Shown here one piece after another: positions 26,656 to 36,090 of a stretch of 64,000 nt of DNA. How positions within the stretch are numbered: position 1 is the stretch's first letter; each line of letters starts with the position of its first letter. A model generated the notes under the pieces. It saw only the letters and a list, made by a program, of their open reading frames with translations, did not search any database and was not told where the DNA came from. The position numbers and the translations under genes are program-made. Source of the stretch: G963691835 sp963691835 (GTDB lineage: Bacteria; Pseudomonadota; Alphaproteobacteria; Thalassobaculales; Thalassobaculaceae); the NCBI GenBank assembly GCA_963691835.1, contig OY829383.1, positions 2,666,001 to 2,730,000 on the forward strand, read 5' to 3'.

Positions 26656-27879
26656 TCACGAACCGGTCATCGACCCGTGAGTGGAAAGGACAGTGTCCAG
26701 TATGGTCATTGCCTCTTCGATCTCCTCCTCCGTGATCGTCAGCGACGGCATGAAACGGAGGCTGTCGGGCCGGGGACTGTTGATCAGCAGACCGTTCTGT
26801 CTTGCCGCTTCAACAAGATCGGCGCCGACGGGTGTCTTGAGATCAAGGGCCAGCAACAGGCCGCGCCCCCGGATCTTGCCGAGGCCATGCTTGGCCGACA
26901 GGGTTTCGAGCGCCGTCTGAAGGGTGTCTGACCGCATTGAGACGGTGTTGAGAAAACCGGGGCTTGTGACCGCGTCCAGGACGGCCGAACCGACCGCGCA
27001 CATCAGCGGATTGCCGTTGTAAGTGCCCCCTTGGTCCCCGTACTCGAAACAGCTGGCGGTCTTTGTCGCCAGCAGGGCGCCCAGCGGGACCCCGCCGCCG
27101 ATCCCTTTGCCGAGCGTCATGATGTCCGGCTCGATCCCCGCATTCATGAAGTCGAACAGGCTCCCTGTCCGTCCCATGCCCGTTTGAATCTCGTCCAGGA
27201 TCAAAAGAAGCCCGTGTTGGCTCGCAAGCGCCCGCAGATCCTCCAGGAAGGAGAGGGAGGCCGGGATCACGCCAGCCTCGCCTTGGATAGGCTCCAGCAT
27301 GATGCCAACGGTCTCCGGCCCGATCAGAGCCTCGACGCTGGCGATGTCGTTCAGCGTCGCCTTCGGGAACCCGGGCACCTTCGGCTCAAAGAGGGACTCG
27401 AAGGCGAGTTTCCCGGACGCGGACATGGTCGCAAGGGTTCGGCCGTGAAAGCCGCCGGTGAAGGTGATGATCTGATAGGCGCCGCCCTTGGCTTTAGCAC
27501 CGTATTTCCTGGCCAGCTTGATCGCCCCCTCATTCGCTTCCGCCCCTGAACTGGTGAAGAACACCTCATCCAGTCCTGACGCCGCAGCCAAAGCGGTCGC
27601 AAAGCCAACGGATTGGTCATTGTGATAGGCGGGGCTTGGTGTGATGAGCCGTGAGGCCTGTTCCGCCAGTGTTTCGGCGATGAGGTCGGGAGCGTGGCCT
27701 AGGCTGTTAACGGCCCAACCCTGGACGAGATCAAGGTATTTCTTGCCCTCTGAGTCCCAGAGGAAGGAGCCTTTGCCGTGGCTGAAGACCACAGGCGGCC
27801 GGGCGGCGATGTCCATCAAGGCGCTGGTATCGTTGGCTACTTGATGAAGGGGGGAGGTTGAGATTTGAGTAGCGGACAT
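26656..27879 (-). CDS. argD: Acetylornithine/N-succinyl-ornithine aminotransferase family (ArgD-like)
   Basis: 407 residues, class III PLP aminotransferase. LVQGWAVNSLGHAPDLIAET, SSGAEANEGAIKLARKYG (PLP phosphate cup), FHGRTLATMSASGK, LILDEIQTGMGRTG (the PLP Asp) and TLGKGIGGGVPLGA (Schiff-base Lys) are present. The start ATG at 27879 is preceded by GGAGAGA. It makes N-acetylornithine in arginine synthesis if it is true ArgD; argF, the frequent downstream partner, is missing and a DUF3179 gene follows instead, so a related omega-aminotransferase is possible. Confidence 0.82.
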   Translation of the reverse strand: MSATQISTSPLHQVANDTSALMDIAARPPVVFSHGKGSFLWDSEGKKYLDLVQGWAVNSLGHAPDLIAETLAEQASRLITPSPAYHNDQSVGFATALAAASGLDEVFFTSSGAEANEGAIKLARKYGAKAKGGAYQIITFTGGFHGRTLATMSASGKLAFESLFEPKVPGFPKATLNDIASVEALIGPETVGIMLEPIQGEAGVIPASLSFLEDLRALASQHGLLLILDEIQTGMGRTGSLFDFMNAGIEPDIMTLGKGIGGGVPLGALLATKTASCFEYGDQGGTYNGNPLMCAVGSAVLDAVTSPGFLNTVSMRSDTLQTALETLSAKHGLGKIRGRGLLLALDLKTPVGADLVEAARQNGLLINSPRPDSLRFMPSLTITEEEIEEAMTILDTVLSTHGSMTGS

Positions 27880-28176
27880 GGTTTCTCTCCGAGAACGCAC
27901 GACGACGCCCTTCGCCCCGGCTAAAAGGGGCGGCGACGGTTTAACGTCGGGAAGCGTGTCAGCGTCGTCGGATAGGACACGGCCTCGCGACGTCGATACG
28001 TCGACGTCGCAGAACCACTCGGAGATGTGCCGTGCCCGAAATCATGCGCGTCACGTCGCACGATGGGGCGGGGAAGTCAACGACGGACCGACAGGGATCA
28101 AAACCGGCACGCCCTTTGCTTGACCTTCTCGCGACGGGTCGACACGACCCAAAGATTGCCTATTCGGGAGACGGAC
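27880..28176. promoter_or_regulatory. Divergent argD/hypothetical intergenic region with inverted repeats
   Basis: 297 bp between divergent genes. It holds a perfect 10-bp inverted repeat with a 4-nt loop (27987-27996 and 28001-28010, GCGACGTCGA/TCGACGTCGC) rich in GACGTC, and a smaller CGCCCC/GGGGCG hairpin near 27917-27936 in the argD leader. No T-tract follows either, so an operator or leader structure fits better than a terminator. No ArgR-type box was recognised. Confidence 0.45.
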
Positions 28177-28947
28177 ATGTCGCTTGCTGCCGCATTGAAA
28201 GCCGGGTTGAAGAAGGGTGCCGACGCCGGAGAGGAGGGCGGTGCCTGGGACCCTTATCCGGAAAGCGACGCACCGTCCCCACGCACGGAACCGGCGCGCG
28301 ATCGTCAAGTCCGGCAAGGTGCCCCTGCCGGTAAGCCGTCCCCGGCCGATCAATCGATGCCGCGCGCCAAGCAAACTGCCAAGGCGCCGCCGCCTGCCGC
28401 CAACAACGCCGGCTCGAAGAAGACCGCCGCCAAGACGCAACCTGTCCCTCAAAAGGCCGTCACACGGCCACGCGGTCCGCGTCTTGCCGACCTGGGGCCG
28501 GCACCCGACGCTGTGAACAGGAACGTGAGACCGGCAGCCAAACTGGCGGCCCGTCCGGCCAATCCGGCCCCGCAACCGACCCGTCAGGCAAAGTCGTCCT
28601 GGCTGGATGAGCCGGAAGCCCCGCGCGTCAACCCGCAGCAGTATATTCGCGAGCTCGAACACTTCGTTTCCGAGCAGAACCGGAAATCGGTCCGGTCAAC
28701 CGTGATGGACGTCTCCTCCAAGGAGATCGAGGGCGTGGCCAGCACCGCCGCCAAGATCCGAGGACGTTACCTGGCCAGGCTCCTGGATACCGGGACGCCA
28801 CCGGACGGACTGCTGAAGCACTCGGCTGTGGAAGAACTGACCCGGTATCGCCAAGCCTACGAGGAACTTCAGCGGGGCCTCGAGACCCTGAAAGAAGCGA
28901 TTGCGGACGGGGACGTGCATGTCCGGGGTATGATCCCCCGGGGCTAA
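28177..28947 (+). CDS. Uncharacterised protein, disordered N-terminus and helical C-terminal domain
   Basis: 256 residues. Residues 1-140 are low-complexity, rich in Ala, Pro, Lys and Arg, with no hydrophobic segment. Residues ~150-256 (NPQQYIRELEHFVSEQNRKS to VRGMIPRG) are predicted helical, with KIRGRYLARLLDTG and ELTRYRQAYEELQRGLETLK suggesting a helical bundle. The ATG at 28177 follows CGGGAG. No family recognised. Convergent with xerC, 19 bp between stops. Confidence 0.7.
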   Translation: MSLAAALKAGLKKGADAGEEGGAWDPYPESDAPSPRTEPARDRQVRQGAPAGKPSPADQSMPRAKQTAKAPPPAANNAGSKKTAAKTQPVPQKAVTRPRGPRLADLGPAPDAVNRNVRPAAKLAARPANPAPQPTRQAKSSWLDEPEAPRVNPQQYIRELEHFVSEQNRKSVRSTVMDVSSKEIEGVASTAAKIRGRYLARLLDTGTPPDGLLKHSAVEELTRYRQAYEELQRGLETLKEAIADGDVHVRGMIPRG

Positions 28948-28966
28948 TCGGCCCTTCCAGTCTCCC

Positions 28967-29947
28967 CTACCGGCGCACGCGGTCTCTCGGATGAGCGGCC
29001 GCGTGGACGTCCATGAGCCGGGCCGTGTCGACACGCGTGTATCGTTGGGTCGTGGACAGCGACGCGTGACCCAGCAATTCCTGAATTGCCCGAAGATCGC
29101 CCCCGCCCGCCAACAGATGTGTGGCGAAGGAGTGCCGCAGCGCGTGCGGGGTTGTGCTTTCCGGCAGATCGAGCGCCGCCCGCAGGGTCTTTAGGGTCCG
29201 CTGCAGGATCGCGGGCTGAAGACGCTTGCCTTTGGCGCCGACGAAAAGCGGATCGGTTGGCTCCAGGGAATAGGGGCATGCATCCAGGTAGGTCTTAACA
29301 GCCGACCGCACCACGGGCAGAACCGGGACCAGGCGTTGCTTGCCGCCCTTGCCGAGGACAATCAGCGTTTCACCCAACGGTGCGTCCCGGCGGTCCAGGC
29401 CGATTGCTTCCCCGATCCGAAGACCGCATCCGTAAAGCAGCGTGACAAGCGCGACGTCACGGCTGCCGATCCACGGTTCCACCGCCAAATCGGCGATGCT
29501 CTCCAAGGCGCTGGACGCCTCGCCGACCGAAAGGGCCTTCGGAACGGCGTCGGTCTTCTTTGGGGAGCGGACGGCGGTCACCGCCGCGTTTTCCGCCAAT
29601 CCCCGCCGCTCCAAAAACCGGAAGAAGGTCCGGACCACCGACAACGCGCGGGCAGAGGAGGACCGGGCCCTGCCCCGCCGCGCATCTGAGGCGAGGTAGG
29701 ACCGGAAGTCCGCAGCTTTGAGTGCCGACAGGCCGGTAAGCGTCGGCGCGTCACCGGTATGCTCACCAACGAACCGCAAAAACGTTGAAAGATCCCGGCC
29801 ATAGGCCTCGATGGTGTGAGAGGCGTACCTTCGCTCCACCGCCATCCACTCCCGCCATGCGGAGACGGCTGCGGCAAGGGCCGGCTCAAGCTCCAGCAGG
29901 ATCGCCAAACCGTCCGGTGTGTCTGTCAGGCCGGCAGATTCAGCCAT
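28967..29947 (-). CDS. xerC: Tyrosine recombinase XerC
   Basis: 326 residues. Resolves chromosome dimers at dif together with XerD. The N-terminal SAM-like core-binding domain (~20-125) is followed by the catalytic domain with R177 (GCGLRIGEAIGL), K201 (GKGGKQRLVPV), H268 and R271 (HALRHSFATHLL), H294 (LGHASLSTTQ) and nucleophile Y303 (RYTRVD). The start ATG at 29947 overlaps the DUF484 gene by 22 bp. Full length and in a housekeeping setting, so it is XerC and not a phage or integron integrase. Confidence 0.93.
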   Translation of the reverse strand: MAESAGLTDTPDGLAILLELEPALAAAVSAWREWMAVERRYASHTIEAYGRDLSTFLRFVGEHTGDAPTLTGLSALKAADFRSYLASDARRGRARSSSARALSVVRTFFRFLERRGLAENAAVTAVRSPKKTDAVPKALSVGEASSALESIADLAVEPWIGSRDVALVTLLYGCGLRIGEAIGLDRRDAPLGETLIVLGKGGKQRLVPVLPVVRSAVKTYLDACPYSLEPTDPLFVGAKGKRLQPAILQRTLKTLRAALDLPESTTPHALRHSFATHLLAGGGDLRAIQELLGHASLSTTQRYTRVDTARLMDVHAAAHPRDRVRR

Positions 29948-30672
29948 TGCCGCATCGTGATCTCAAGCACGCGAACCAGATAAGCCAGCAGCTCCGTCCC
30001 CTGGCCGGGCCCGAAAGTCTCCGGGTTCCGCGAGCCGAGCGCCAAGAGGCCGCGGGGGGCTGTCGGGCTGATGGTCATGCGGGCCAAGGCCTGGCTCCGG
30101 ACAAGGCCGGCGGCCGCACCGAAGACCCTGGGATCTCCCTGAACGTCGGCGGCAAGCGCCACATCCCGGCTCGTCCCGATCAGACGGTCGATCATGCCAT
30201 CCGGCAAGGCGCGTACCCCGGCGGCATAGGCACGGGGAACGTTGGTCTCCTCGGCCTCCACGCAAATGGTGACGACATCCACGTCCAAGCGGATCGCCAA
30301 CTCATGGGTCACGGCCTGGATCAGGCTCTCGAAGCTGCTGGCGCCGATGATCACAAGGCTCGCATCATGGGTCCGGCCGATGGCGGACTGGTTGTCGCGC
30401 GCGGTGGATACGAGGCCCGCGTAGAGGTCATGCAGACGCTGGTTCTCTGCCCGGAGGCGCTGGAGCATGAAATGCTGCATGTCGACGACCGTGTCCGCGC
30501 TGCGGCTTGGCGGTGCGAGAACGTCGATCAGTTCCGGATTGTCCTGAAGAAACGTCGGGTGGGTCCGGAGATAGGCGGCGACGTCGTCGGCGTCGATCGA
30601 CCTTTCCGGCCCGGCGTTTGCCGGCACGCCCGTGTCGACACCGCGGTCGGTAGCGGGCCGGCGGTCCGTCAT
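29926..30672 (-). CDS. DUF484 family protein
   Basis: 248 residues, GAF-like. DDVAAYLRTHPTFLQDNPEL is the family's N-terminal motif, followed by MQHFMLQRLRAENQRL as a short coiled coil. A GAF-type domain fills the remainder. DUF484 genes are commonly found directly before xerC, as here, with a 22-bp overlap, but the function of the protein is not established. Starts 4 bp inside the fsa stop region (ATGA, 30669-30672). Confidence 0.9.
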   Translation of the reverse strand: MTDRRPATDRGVDTGVPANAGPERSIDADDVAAYLRTHPTFLQDNPELIDVLAPPSRSADTVVDMQHFMLQRLRAENQRLHDLYAGLVSTARDNQSAIGRTHDASLVIIGASSFESLIQAVTHELAIRLDVDVVTICVEAEETNVPRAYAAGVRALPDGMIDRLIGTSRDVALAADVQGDPRVFGAAAGLVRSQALARMTISPTAPRGLLALGSRNPETFGPGQGTELLAYLVRVLEITMRQWLNLPA

Positions 30673-31334
30673 GCGCCGTCATCCAGAATGGATTGTCCGG
30701 TCTTGGCCCAATCCGAGAGGAAGGCGTCGAGACCCTTATCCGTCAGCGGATGCTTGTAGAGCGCGCGCAGGACGGCAGGCGGGATGGTTGCTACGTCTGC
30801 ACCGGCCTTGGCTGCATCGATCACATGCTGGGGGCCCCGTATCGAGGCGGCCAGGATTTCGGTGGTGAAGCCGTAGTTGCCGTAGATGTCCGCAATGTCG
30901 GCGATCAGCTCCATTCCCGTCAGGCCAATATCGTCGAGGCGGCCGATGAACGGGGAGATGTAGGCGGCCCCGGCCTTCGCCGCGAGGAGCGCCTGACCGG
31001 CGGAGAAGCAGAGCGTTACGTTGACGGCGATGCCTTCGTCCGACAGTGCCTTGCAGGTCTTCAGCCCATCGACGGTCAGCGGAACTTTCACCGCAATGTT
31101 GTCAGCGATGGCGGCCAGTTTGTGGCCTTCCTTCAGCATCGTATCGAAGTCGGTCGCGGTGACCTCGGCACTCACCGGGCCCGGGATCGCCTCACAGATC
31201 TCGGCGACAACCTCAAGAAAGTTGCGGCCGGTTTTTGCGACAAGGGAGGGATTCGTCGTAACCCCGTCGACCAGACCCGTTGTTGAGAGATCCTCGATCT
31301 CAGCCAGATCCGCCGTGTCGATAAAGAACTGCAT
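30669..31334 (-). CDS. fsa: Transaldolase/fructose-6-phosphate aldolase family protein (TalC/FSA)
   Basis: 221 residues, small TIM-barrel class I aldolase. MQFFIDTADLAEIEDLSTTG, DGVTTNPSLVAKTGRNF and NIAVKVPLTVDGLKTCKAL are family signatures; the Schiff-base Lys is K83 in VKVPLT. Length matches the short TalC/FSA class. First gene of the fsa-DUF484-xerC run. Whether it acts as transaldolase or fructose-6-phosphate aldolase cannot be told from the sequence. Confidence 0.93.
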   Translation of the reverse strand: MQFFIDTADLAEIEDLSTTGLVDGVTTNPSLVAKTGRNFLEVVAEICEAIPGPVSAEVTATDFDTMLKEGHKLAAIADNIAVKVPLTVDGLKTCKALSDEGIAVNVTLCFSAGQALLAAKAGAAYISPFIGRLDDIGLTGMELIADIADIYGNYGFTTEILAASIRGPQHVIDAAKAGADVATIPPAVLRALYKHPLTDKGLDAFLSDWAKTGQSILDDGA

Positions 31335-31507
31335 GCTGCTAACGATCCCTCAAAGATCTCATCTTACCCATTGAAAGGCCCAGGCCTCCCGAATCGATAG
31401 CGAGTCTAGCGGATCGGCCAAAGGGTGGCCAGCACAGCCGGGCTGAATTCCGGCGGGTGGAAGCCGTGCCGTTTGCCGCCGTGCCCTCCAGGCAACACAC
31501 TCCGCCC

Positions 31508-33727
31508 ATGACCGATGAGCCGTCTTCAGCACCCGGCACGGATTTGTTTGAACAGGCCCCCGAACGGGTGCGGGTATTGCTGCCCCTGCCCCTGGCGGAG
31601 CCCTACGACTATGCGGTGCCGCCGGAGACGCATTTGGAGCCGGGGGCAATTGTGGAAGTCCCCCTGGGCCGCCGGCGTCTCCATGGCGTTGTTCTCGGGC
31701 CTGCAGACGACACCGTGCCGGCGGACAAGCTCAAGGCGGTGATCCGGCGTTTTCCAATCGACCCGTTGCCAAACGCGGTTGTGGAACTGGTCAAATGGAC
31801 GGCGTCATGGACACTCGCCCCGATGGGATCCGTCGTACGGCTTGCGATGAGTGTGCCGGCCGCTTTTGAGCCGCCGAAACCCATACGTGCCTTTGTCCGG
31901 AACCCGGCCGCCCCGGATAAGGAACCCCGGCTCACGCCCGCGCGGCGCCGTGTCCTTGATCTGCTGGAGGACGGGCCCCCCCGCACGACGACCGACATCG
32001 CGGTTGAAGCGGCGGTCGGGGCCGGGGTCGTCAAGGGAATGCTTGAAGCCGGTCTTTTGGTGACGGTCGACCTGCCATCCGAGCCTGCCATTCCGAAACC
32101 GGATCCGGATTACGAAGCGCCCGAGTTGACCTCCGACCAAGAGGCGGCGGCGGCGTCTCTCCGGGGGGCTGTATCGGAACCGGGCTTCGGCGTGACATTG
32201 CTCGATGGCGTGACGGGATCCGGCAAAACGGAAGTGTACCTGGAGGCGGTTGCCGAAGCGCTGAAGCAAGGACGACAGGCCCTGGTGCTGGTTCCGGAGA
32301 TTGCCCTCTCCACGCCCTGGCTGGAAAGGTTCGAAGCCCGGTTCGGCGTGACCCCGGCTGTATGGCACTCGGAAATCGGGCCTCCGCGACGGCGGGCGGT
32401 CTGGCGGGCGGTTTCCGAGGGCCGCGCCCGTGTGGTCGTCGGTGCACGGTCCGCCTTATTCCTCCCGTTCCGGGAACTGGGCGTGATCGTCGTCGATGAG
32501 GAGCATGACGCGGCCTACAAGCAAGACGACGGTGTCTCCTATCACGGGCGCGATATGGCGATCGTGCGTGCCAGGATTGAGGACATTCCAATCGTTTTGG
32601 CCACCGCGACCCCATCGCTCGAGACTTGGACCAATGTTGAGACGGGCCGGTTCCGGCGGCTCGAGCTTCCGGCGCGTTACGGCCCGGCGCGCCTGCCCGA
32701 TATTGACTTGGTGGACTTGCGCCGCGACCGCCCTGAACGCGGCCGTTGGCTGTCCAACACACTGTCGCGCGCGGTTCACGCCACCGTCGAGCGGGGAGAG
32801 CAGGCGCTTCTGTTCCTGAACCGTCGCGGCTACGCGCCGCTGACGCTGTGCCGCGCCTGCGGCCACAGGATTGAATGCCCGAGCTGTTCCGCGTGGTTGG
32901 TGGAGCACCGCCTGTCGGGTCGGCTGCAGTGCCATCATTGCGGGTTCTCCAGCCGGCTGCCCGAGAAATGCCCGAGCTGCGGCGCCGAGGACAGCCTCGT
33001 GGCCAGCGGTCCCGGAATCGAAAGGGTGGCCGAGGAGGTCTATGAGCGGTTTCCGGATGCCCGGGTTCAAACCGTCTCCAGTGATACGCTGACGGGACCC
33101 GCCGCCGCGGCTGAGTTTGTCCGGGCGATGACGGCGGGCGAGATCGATATTCTTGTGGGCACCCAGATTGTCGCCAAAGGATATCACTTTCCGGGTCTGA
33201 CGTTGGTCGGGGTGGTGGATGCGGACCTCGGTCTGTCGGGTGGCGATCTTCGCGCTGGCGAGCGGACGTTTCAGCTTCTCCAACAGGTGGCCGGTCGTGC
33301 GGGCCGCTCCCGGAAGCCCGGACGCGTGCTGCTCCAGACCCATCAACCGGATGATCCGCTGATGCAGGCCATTGCGGCGTCCGATCGGGACGGTTTCCTC
33401 AATCGGGAGGCTGATGGACGGAGACTCCAGGGAATGCCGCCGTTTGGCCGTCTGGCGGCCCTGATCGTCAGCGCCAAAGACGCTGATCAGGCCGATGCGG
33501 TCGCCCGGGCCCTTGCGCGGTCAGCGCCGCGATTGGAGGGCGTCGATATTCTTGGACCCGCGCCGGCCCCTCTGTCTCTGTTAAGGGGGCGGCACCGGAG
33601 ACGGCTTCTGCTGAAAGCGGATAGACGCGCCAACGTGCAGGCAATTCTTCGGGAATGGCTGAGCCGAGTTCCCATTCCCGGTACCGTCCGGCTTGGTATT
33701 GACGTGGATCCTTACAGCTTTATGTGA
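31508..33727 (+). CDS. priA: Primosomal protein N' (PriA helicase)
   Basis: 739 residues; restarts stalled replication forks. The N-terminal DNA-binding domain is followed by the helicase core: Walker A DGVTGSGKTEVYLEAV, DEEH box VVDEEHDAAYKQDDG, and TATPSLET. A zinc-binding module of eight cysteines, CRACGHRIECPSCS and CHHCGFSSRLPEKCPSCG, and the conserved ending of the helicase DILVGTQIVAKGYHFPGLTL, GRAGRSRKPG follow. The ATG at 31508 is chosen over an upstream in-frame start because it opens the domain. Located just upstream of the F1 ATP synthase operon. Confidence 0.97.
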   Translation: MTDEPSSAPGTDLFEQAPERVRVLLPLPLAEPYDYAVPPETHLEPGAIVEVPLGRRRLHGVVLGPADDTVPADKLKAVIRRFPIDPLPNAVVELVKWTASWTLAPMGSVVRLAMSVPAAFEPPKPIRAFVRNPAAPDKEPRLTPARRRVLDLLEDGPPRTTTDIAVEAAVGAGVVKGMLEAGLLVTVDLPSEPAIPKPDPDYEAPELTSDQEAAAASLRGAVSEPGFGVTLLDGVTGSGKTEVYLEAVAEALKQGRQALVLVPEIALSTPWLERFEARFGVTPAVWHSEIGPPRRRAVWRAVSEGRARVVVGARSALFLPFRELGVIVVDEEHDAAYKQDDGVSYHGRDMAIVRARIEDIPIVLATATPSLETWTNVETGRFRRLELPARYGPARLPDIDLVDLRRDRPERGRWLSNTLSRAVHATVERGEQALLFLNRRGYAPLTLCRACGHRIECPSCSAWLVEHRLSGRLQCHHCGFSSRLPEKCPSCGAEDSLVASGPGIERVAEEVYERFPDARVQTVSSDTLTGPAAAAEFVRAMTAGEIDILVGTQIVAKGYHFPGLTLVGVVDADLGLSGGDLRAGERTFQLLQQVAGRAGRSRKPGRVLLQTHQPDDPLMQAIAASDRDGFLNREADGRRLQGMPPFGRLAALIVSAKDADQADAVARALARSAPRLEGVDILGPAPAPLSLLRGRHRRRLLLKADRRANVQAILREWLSRVPIPGTVRLGIDVDPYSFM

Positions 33728-33781
33728 CCGTCGGAATTCGATGTCATTTCGGCAGTGCGGAAGAACCGTGGCAGGGTCGTC

Positions 33782-33810
33782 TTGCACCCCCATTGGGCTT
33801 GTGCTAGAGA
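33782..33810 (+). promoter_or_regulatory. Candidate promoter upstream of atpH
   Basis: In the 206-bp gap between priA and atpH a TTGCAC hexamer (33782-33787) is followed 17 bp later by TAGAGA (33805-33810), a weak -35/-10 pair. The position would leave a ~120-nt leader before the atpH start. The -10 match is poor, so this is a guess. Confidence 0.25.
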
Positions 33811-33933
33811 GGCGCCGCGCTGGGAGGGGAGCGCTTCCCGACGCCTTGGTTTTTCCGAGTTTTCGCCTGGGTGAGGCGGCTACCGGCAACGGTCCGCATC
33901 ACCGTCCGGCCCTTTCCGAAGAGGCTTATCAGA

Positions 33934-34485
33934 GTGGCTTCTCAAACCACAGGTCTCGCCGGTCGATACGCATCGGCGCTGTACGATCTGGCGGACGAAC
34001 ACAAGGTCCTCGACGCTGTCGCCGACGACCTGCGCGGTCTTCTCGTTCTGTTGGGCGAAAGTGCTGATTTAAAGCGGCTCGTCCGCTCCCCGGTCATTGG
34101 CCGGAGTGAGCAGATGAAGGCCATGACCGCGATGATGGAGAAAGCGGGCGCCAATCCGCTGACCACCAAGTTCGTTGGTGCGGTGGCGGATAACCGCCGC
34201 CTCTTCGCGCTAGCCGACATGATTAAGGCCTATCTTGCCGAGTTGGCGAACCGCCGCGGCGAGGTGACGGCTGAGGTGACGTCCGCCGTTGTGTTGGGCG
34301 ATGCCGAGATTGAACAGGTGACCGAGCAGCTCCGGGCTGCGGTCGGCCAAAAGGTCGCCGTCAATGTTTCCGTGGATCCGTCTCTGATCGGTGGTCTCAT
34401 CGTTCGGGTCGGCTCACGAATGGTCGACAGCTCGCTGCGCACCAAACTGCAGCGTCTGCAACTCGCAATGAAGGGTGCTGGCTGA
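33934..34485 (+). CDS. atpH: F1 ATP synthase delta subunit
   Basis: 183 residues, joining F1 to the peripheral stalk. TGLAGRYASALYDLADEHKV and VRSPVIGRSEQMKAM are typical, and the C-terminal VDPSLIGGLIVRVGSRMVDS is the family signature. The start is taken as the GTG at 33934 (VASQTTGLAG) because it gives the family length and lies ~10 bp after GAAGAGG; the open frame begins 21 codons earlier. Its TGA overlaps the atpA ATG by 1 nt. Confidence 0.95.
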   Translation: MASQTTGLAGRYASALYDLADEHKVLDAVADDLRGLLVLLGESADLKRLVRSPVIGRSEQMKAMTAMMEKAGANPLTTKFVGAVADNRRLFALADMIKAYLAELANRRGEVTAEVTSAVVLGDAEIEQVTEQLRAAVGQKVAVNVSVDPSLIGGLIVRVGSRMVDSSLRTKLQRLQLAMKGAG

Positions 34486-36020
34486 TGGATATCAACGCCG
34501 CCGAAATCTCCTCGATCCTTAAGGATCAGATCGCCAATTTCGGAACCGAGGCGGAAGTTGCCGAGGTCGGAACGGTGCTGTCGGTCGGTGACGGCATTGC
34601 CCGAGTCTACGGTCTCGACCAGGTCCAGGCCGGTGAGATGGTGTCGTTCCCGAACGGCATTCAGGGCATGGCGCTGAACCTTGAGAGCGACAACGTCGGC
34701 ATCGTTATCTTCGGCTCCGACCGGGACATCAAGGAAGGCGACACCGTCAAGCGGACGGGTGCGATCGTCGACGTGCCGGTTGGCCGCAAGCTGCTCGGCC
34801 GGGTCGTTGACCCGCTCGGCAATCCACTCGACGGCAAGGGCCCGATCGAGTTCGAAGAGCGCCGCCGTGTTGAGGTGAAGGCGCCGGGCATCATGCCGCG
34901 CAAGTCCGTGCACGAGCCGATGCAGACCGGCCTCAAGTCCATCGATAGCCTGATCCCGATCGGCCGCGGCCAGCGTGAGCTGATCATCGGCGACCGCCAG
35001 ACCGGCAAGACCGCCATCGCCGTTGATACCTTCATCAACCAGAAGGCCGTCAACGACGCCGCTGGCGACGACGAGTCGAAGAAGCTGTTCTGCGTCTATG
35101 TCGCGATCGGTCAGAAGCGCTCCACCGTTGCCCAGATCGTGAAGACGCTGGAAGACTACGGTGCGCTGGAATACTCGATCGTCATCGCGGCTACGGCGTC
35201 CGATCCGGCACCGATGCAGTTCCTGGCCCCGTATGCCGGCTGTGCCATGGGCGAGTTCTTCCGCGACAACGGCATGCACGCCGTCATCGTCTATGACGAT
35301 CTCTCCAAGCAGGCGGTTGCATATCGCCAGATGTCGCTGCTGCTTCGCCGCCCGCCGGGGCGTGAGGCGTTCCCGGGCGACGTGTTCTACGTTCACTCGC
35401 GGCTGCTGGAGCGTGCGGCGAAGATGAACGACGACAATGGTGCTGGCTCGCTGACGGCCCTGCCGATCATTGAGACGCAGGCCGGCGACGTTTCCGCCTA
35501 CATCCCGACCAACGTGATCTCGATCACCGACGGTCAGATCTTCCTTGAGACGGACCTCTTCTATAAGGGCATCCGTCCGGCGGTGAACGTCGGTCTGTCG
35601 GTCAGCCGTGTGGGCTCCGCTGCCCAGACGAAAGCGATGAAGAAGGTGGCGGGCAGCATTAAGCTTGAGCTGGCCCAGTATCGTGAGATGGCGGCCTTCT
35701 CCCAGTTCGCCTCCGACCTGGACGCGGTGACCCAGCGCCTTCTGGCCCGTGGCGCGCGTCTGACGGAGCTTCTGAAGCAGCCGCAGTACACGCCGCTTCC
35801 GTTCGAGGAGCAGGTGGTCGCGATCTTCGCCGGTGTTCGGGGCTATCTCGACGGCGTGGATCTGCGGGAGATCACGCGGTTTGAGCAGGGGCTGCTTTCC
35901 GAGATTCGGGCCAAAGGCTCCGACATCCTGGAAGCGATCCGCAACGACAAGGATCTCGGCAAGGAAACCGACGAGAAACTGACCAAGTTTATCGACGCCT
36001 ACGCCAAGACCTTCGCCTAA
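34485..36020 (+). CDS. atpA: F1 ATP synthase alpha subunit
   Basis: 511 residues, non-catalytic nucleotide-binding subunit. The Walker A motif GDRQTGKTAIAVD and the alpha signature PGREAFPGDVFYVHSRLLER are present; the N-terminal beta-barrel (EVGTVLSVGDGIARVYGLDQ) and the C-terminal helical domain are complete. The start ATG shares a base with the atpH stop, so translation is coupled. A hairpin follows the stop (36031-36062). Confidence 0.98.
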   Translation: MDINAAEISSILKDQIANFGTEAEVAEVGTVLSVGDGIARVYGLDQVQAGEMVSFPNGIQGMALNLESDNVGIVIFGSDRDIKEGDTVKRTGAIVDVPVGRKLLGRVVDPLGNPLDGKGPIEFEERRRVEVKAPGIMPRKSVHEPMQTGLKSIDSLIPIGRGQRELIIGDRQTGKTAIAVDTFINQKAVNDAAGDDESKKLFCVYVAIGQKRSTVAQIVKTLEDYGALEYSIVIAATASDPAPMQFLAPYAGCAMGEFFRDNGMHAVIVYDDLSKQAVAYRQMSLLLRRPPGREAFPGDVFYVHSRLLERAAKMNDDNGAGSLTALPIIETQAGDVSAYIPTNVISITDGQIFLETDLFYKGIRPAVNVGLSVSRVGSAAQTKAMKKVAGSIKLELAQYREMAAFSQFASDLDAVTQRLLARGARLTELLKQPQYTPLPFEEQVVAIFAGVRGYLDGVDLREITRFEQGLLSEIRAKGSDILEAIRNDKDLGKETDEKLTKFIDAYAKTFA

Positions 36021-36030
36021 GACACGCGGC

Positions 36031-36062
36031 CCGGCGCCGGTGCCTTAGGGTGCCGACGCCGG
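36031..36062 (+). other. Intergenic RNA hairpin between atpA and atpG
   Basis: 14-bp stem (36031-36044 with 36049-36062), loop TTAG, one mismatch and two G-U pairs on the plus strand. It begins 11 bp after the atpA stop and has no T-tract, so it is more likely a processing or stability element in the atp mRNA than a terminator. Confidence 0.6.
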
Positions 36063-36090
36063 TCTCGACCACGAGGACGGATGAAGCGGT

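Noticed and set aside
28967..29947. Tyrosine recombinase as a possible mobile-element integrase
   Set aside because: Length, motifs and its overlap with DUF484 fit housekeeping XerC; no att repeats or phage genes nearby.
34230..35396. 388-residue minus-strand ORF opposite atpA
   Set aside because: Antisense of conserved atpA, low-complexity composition.
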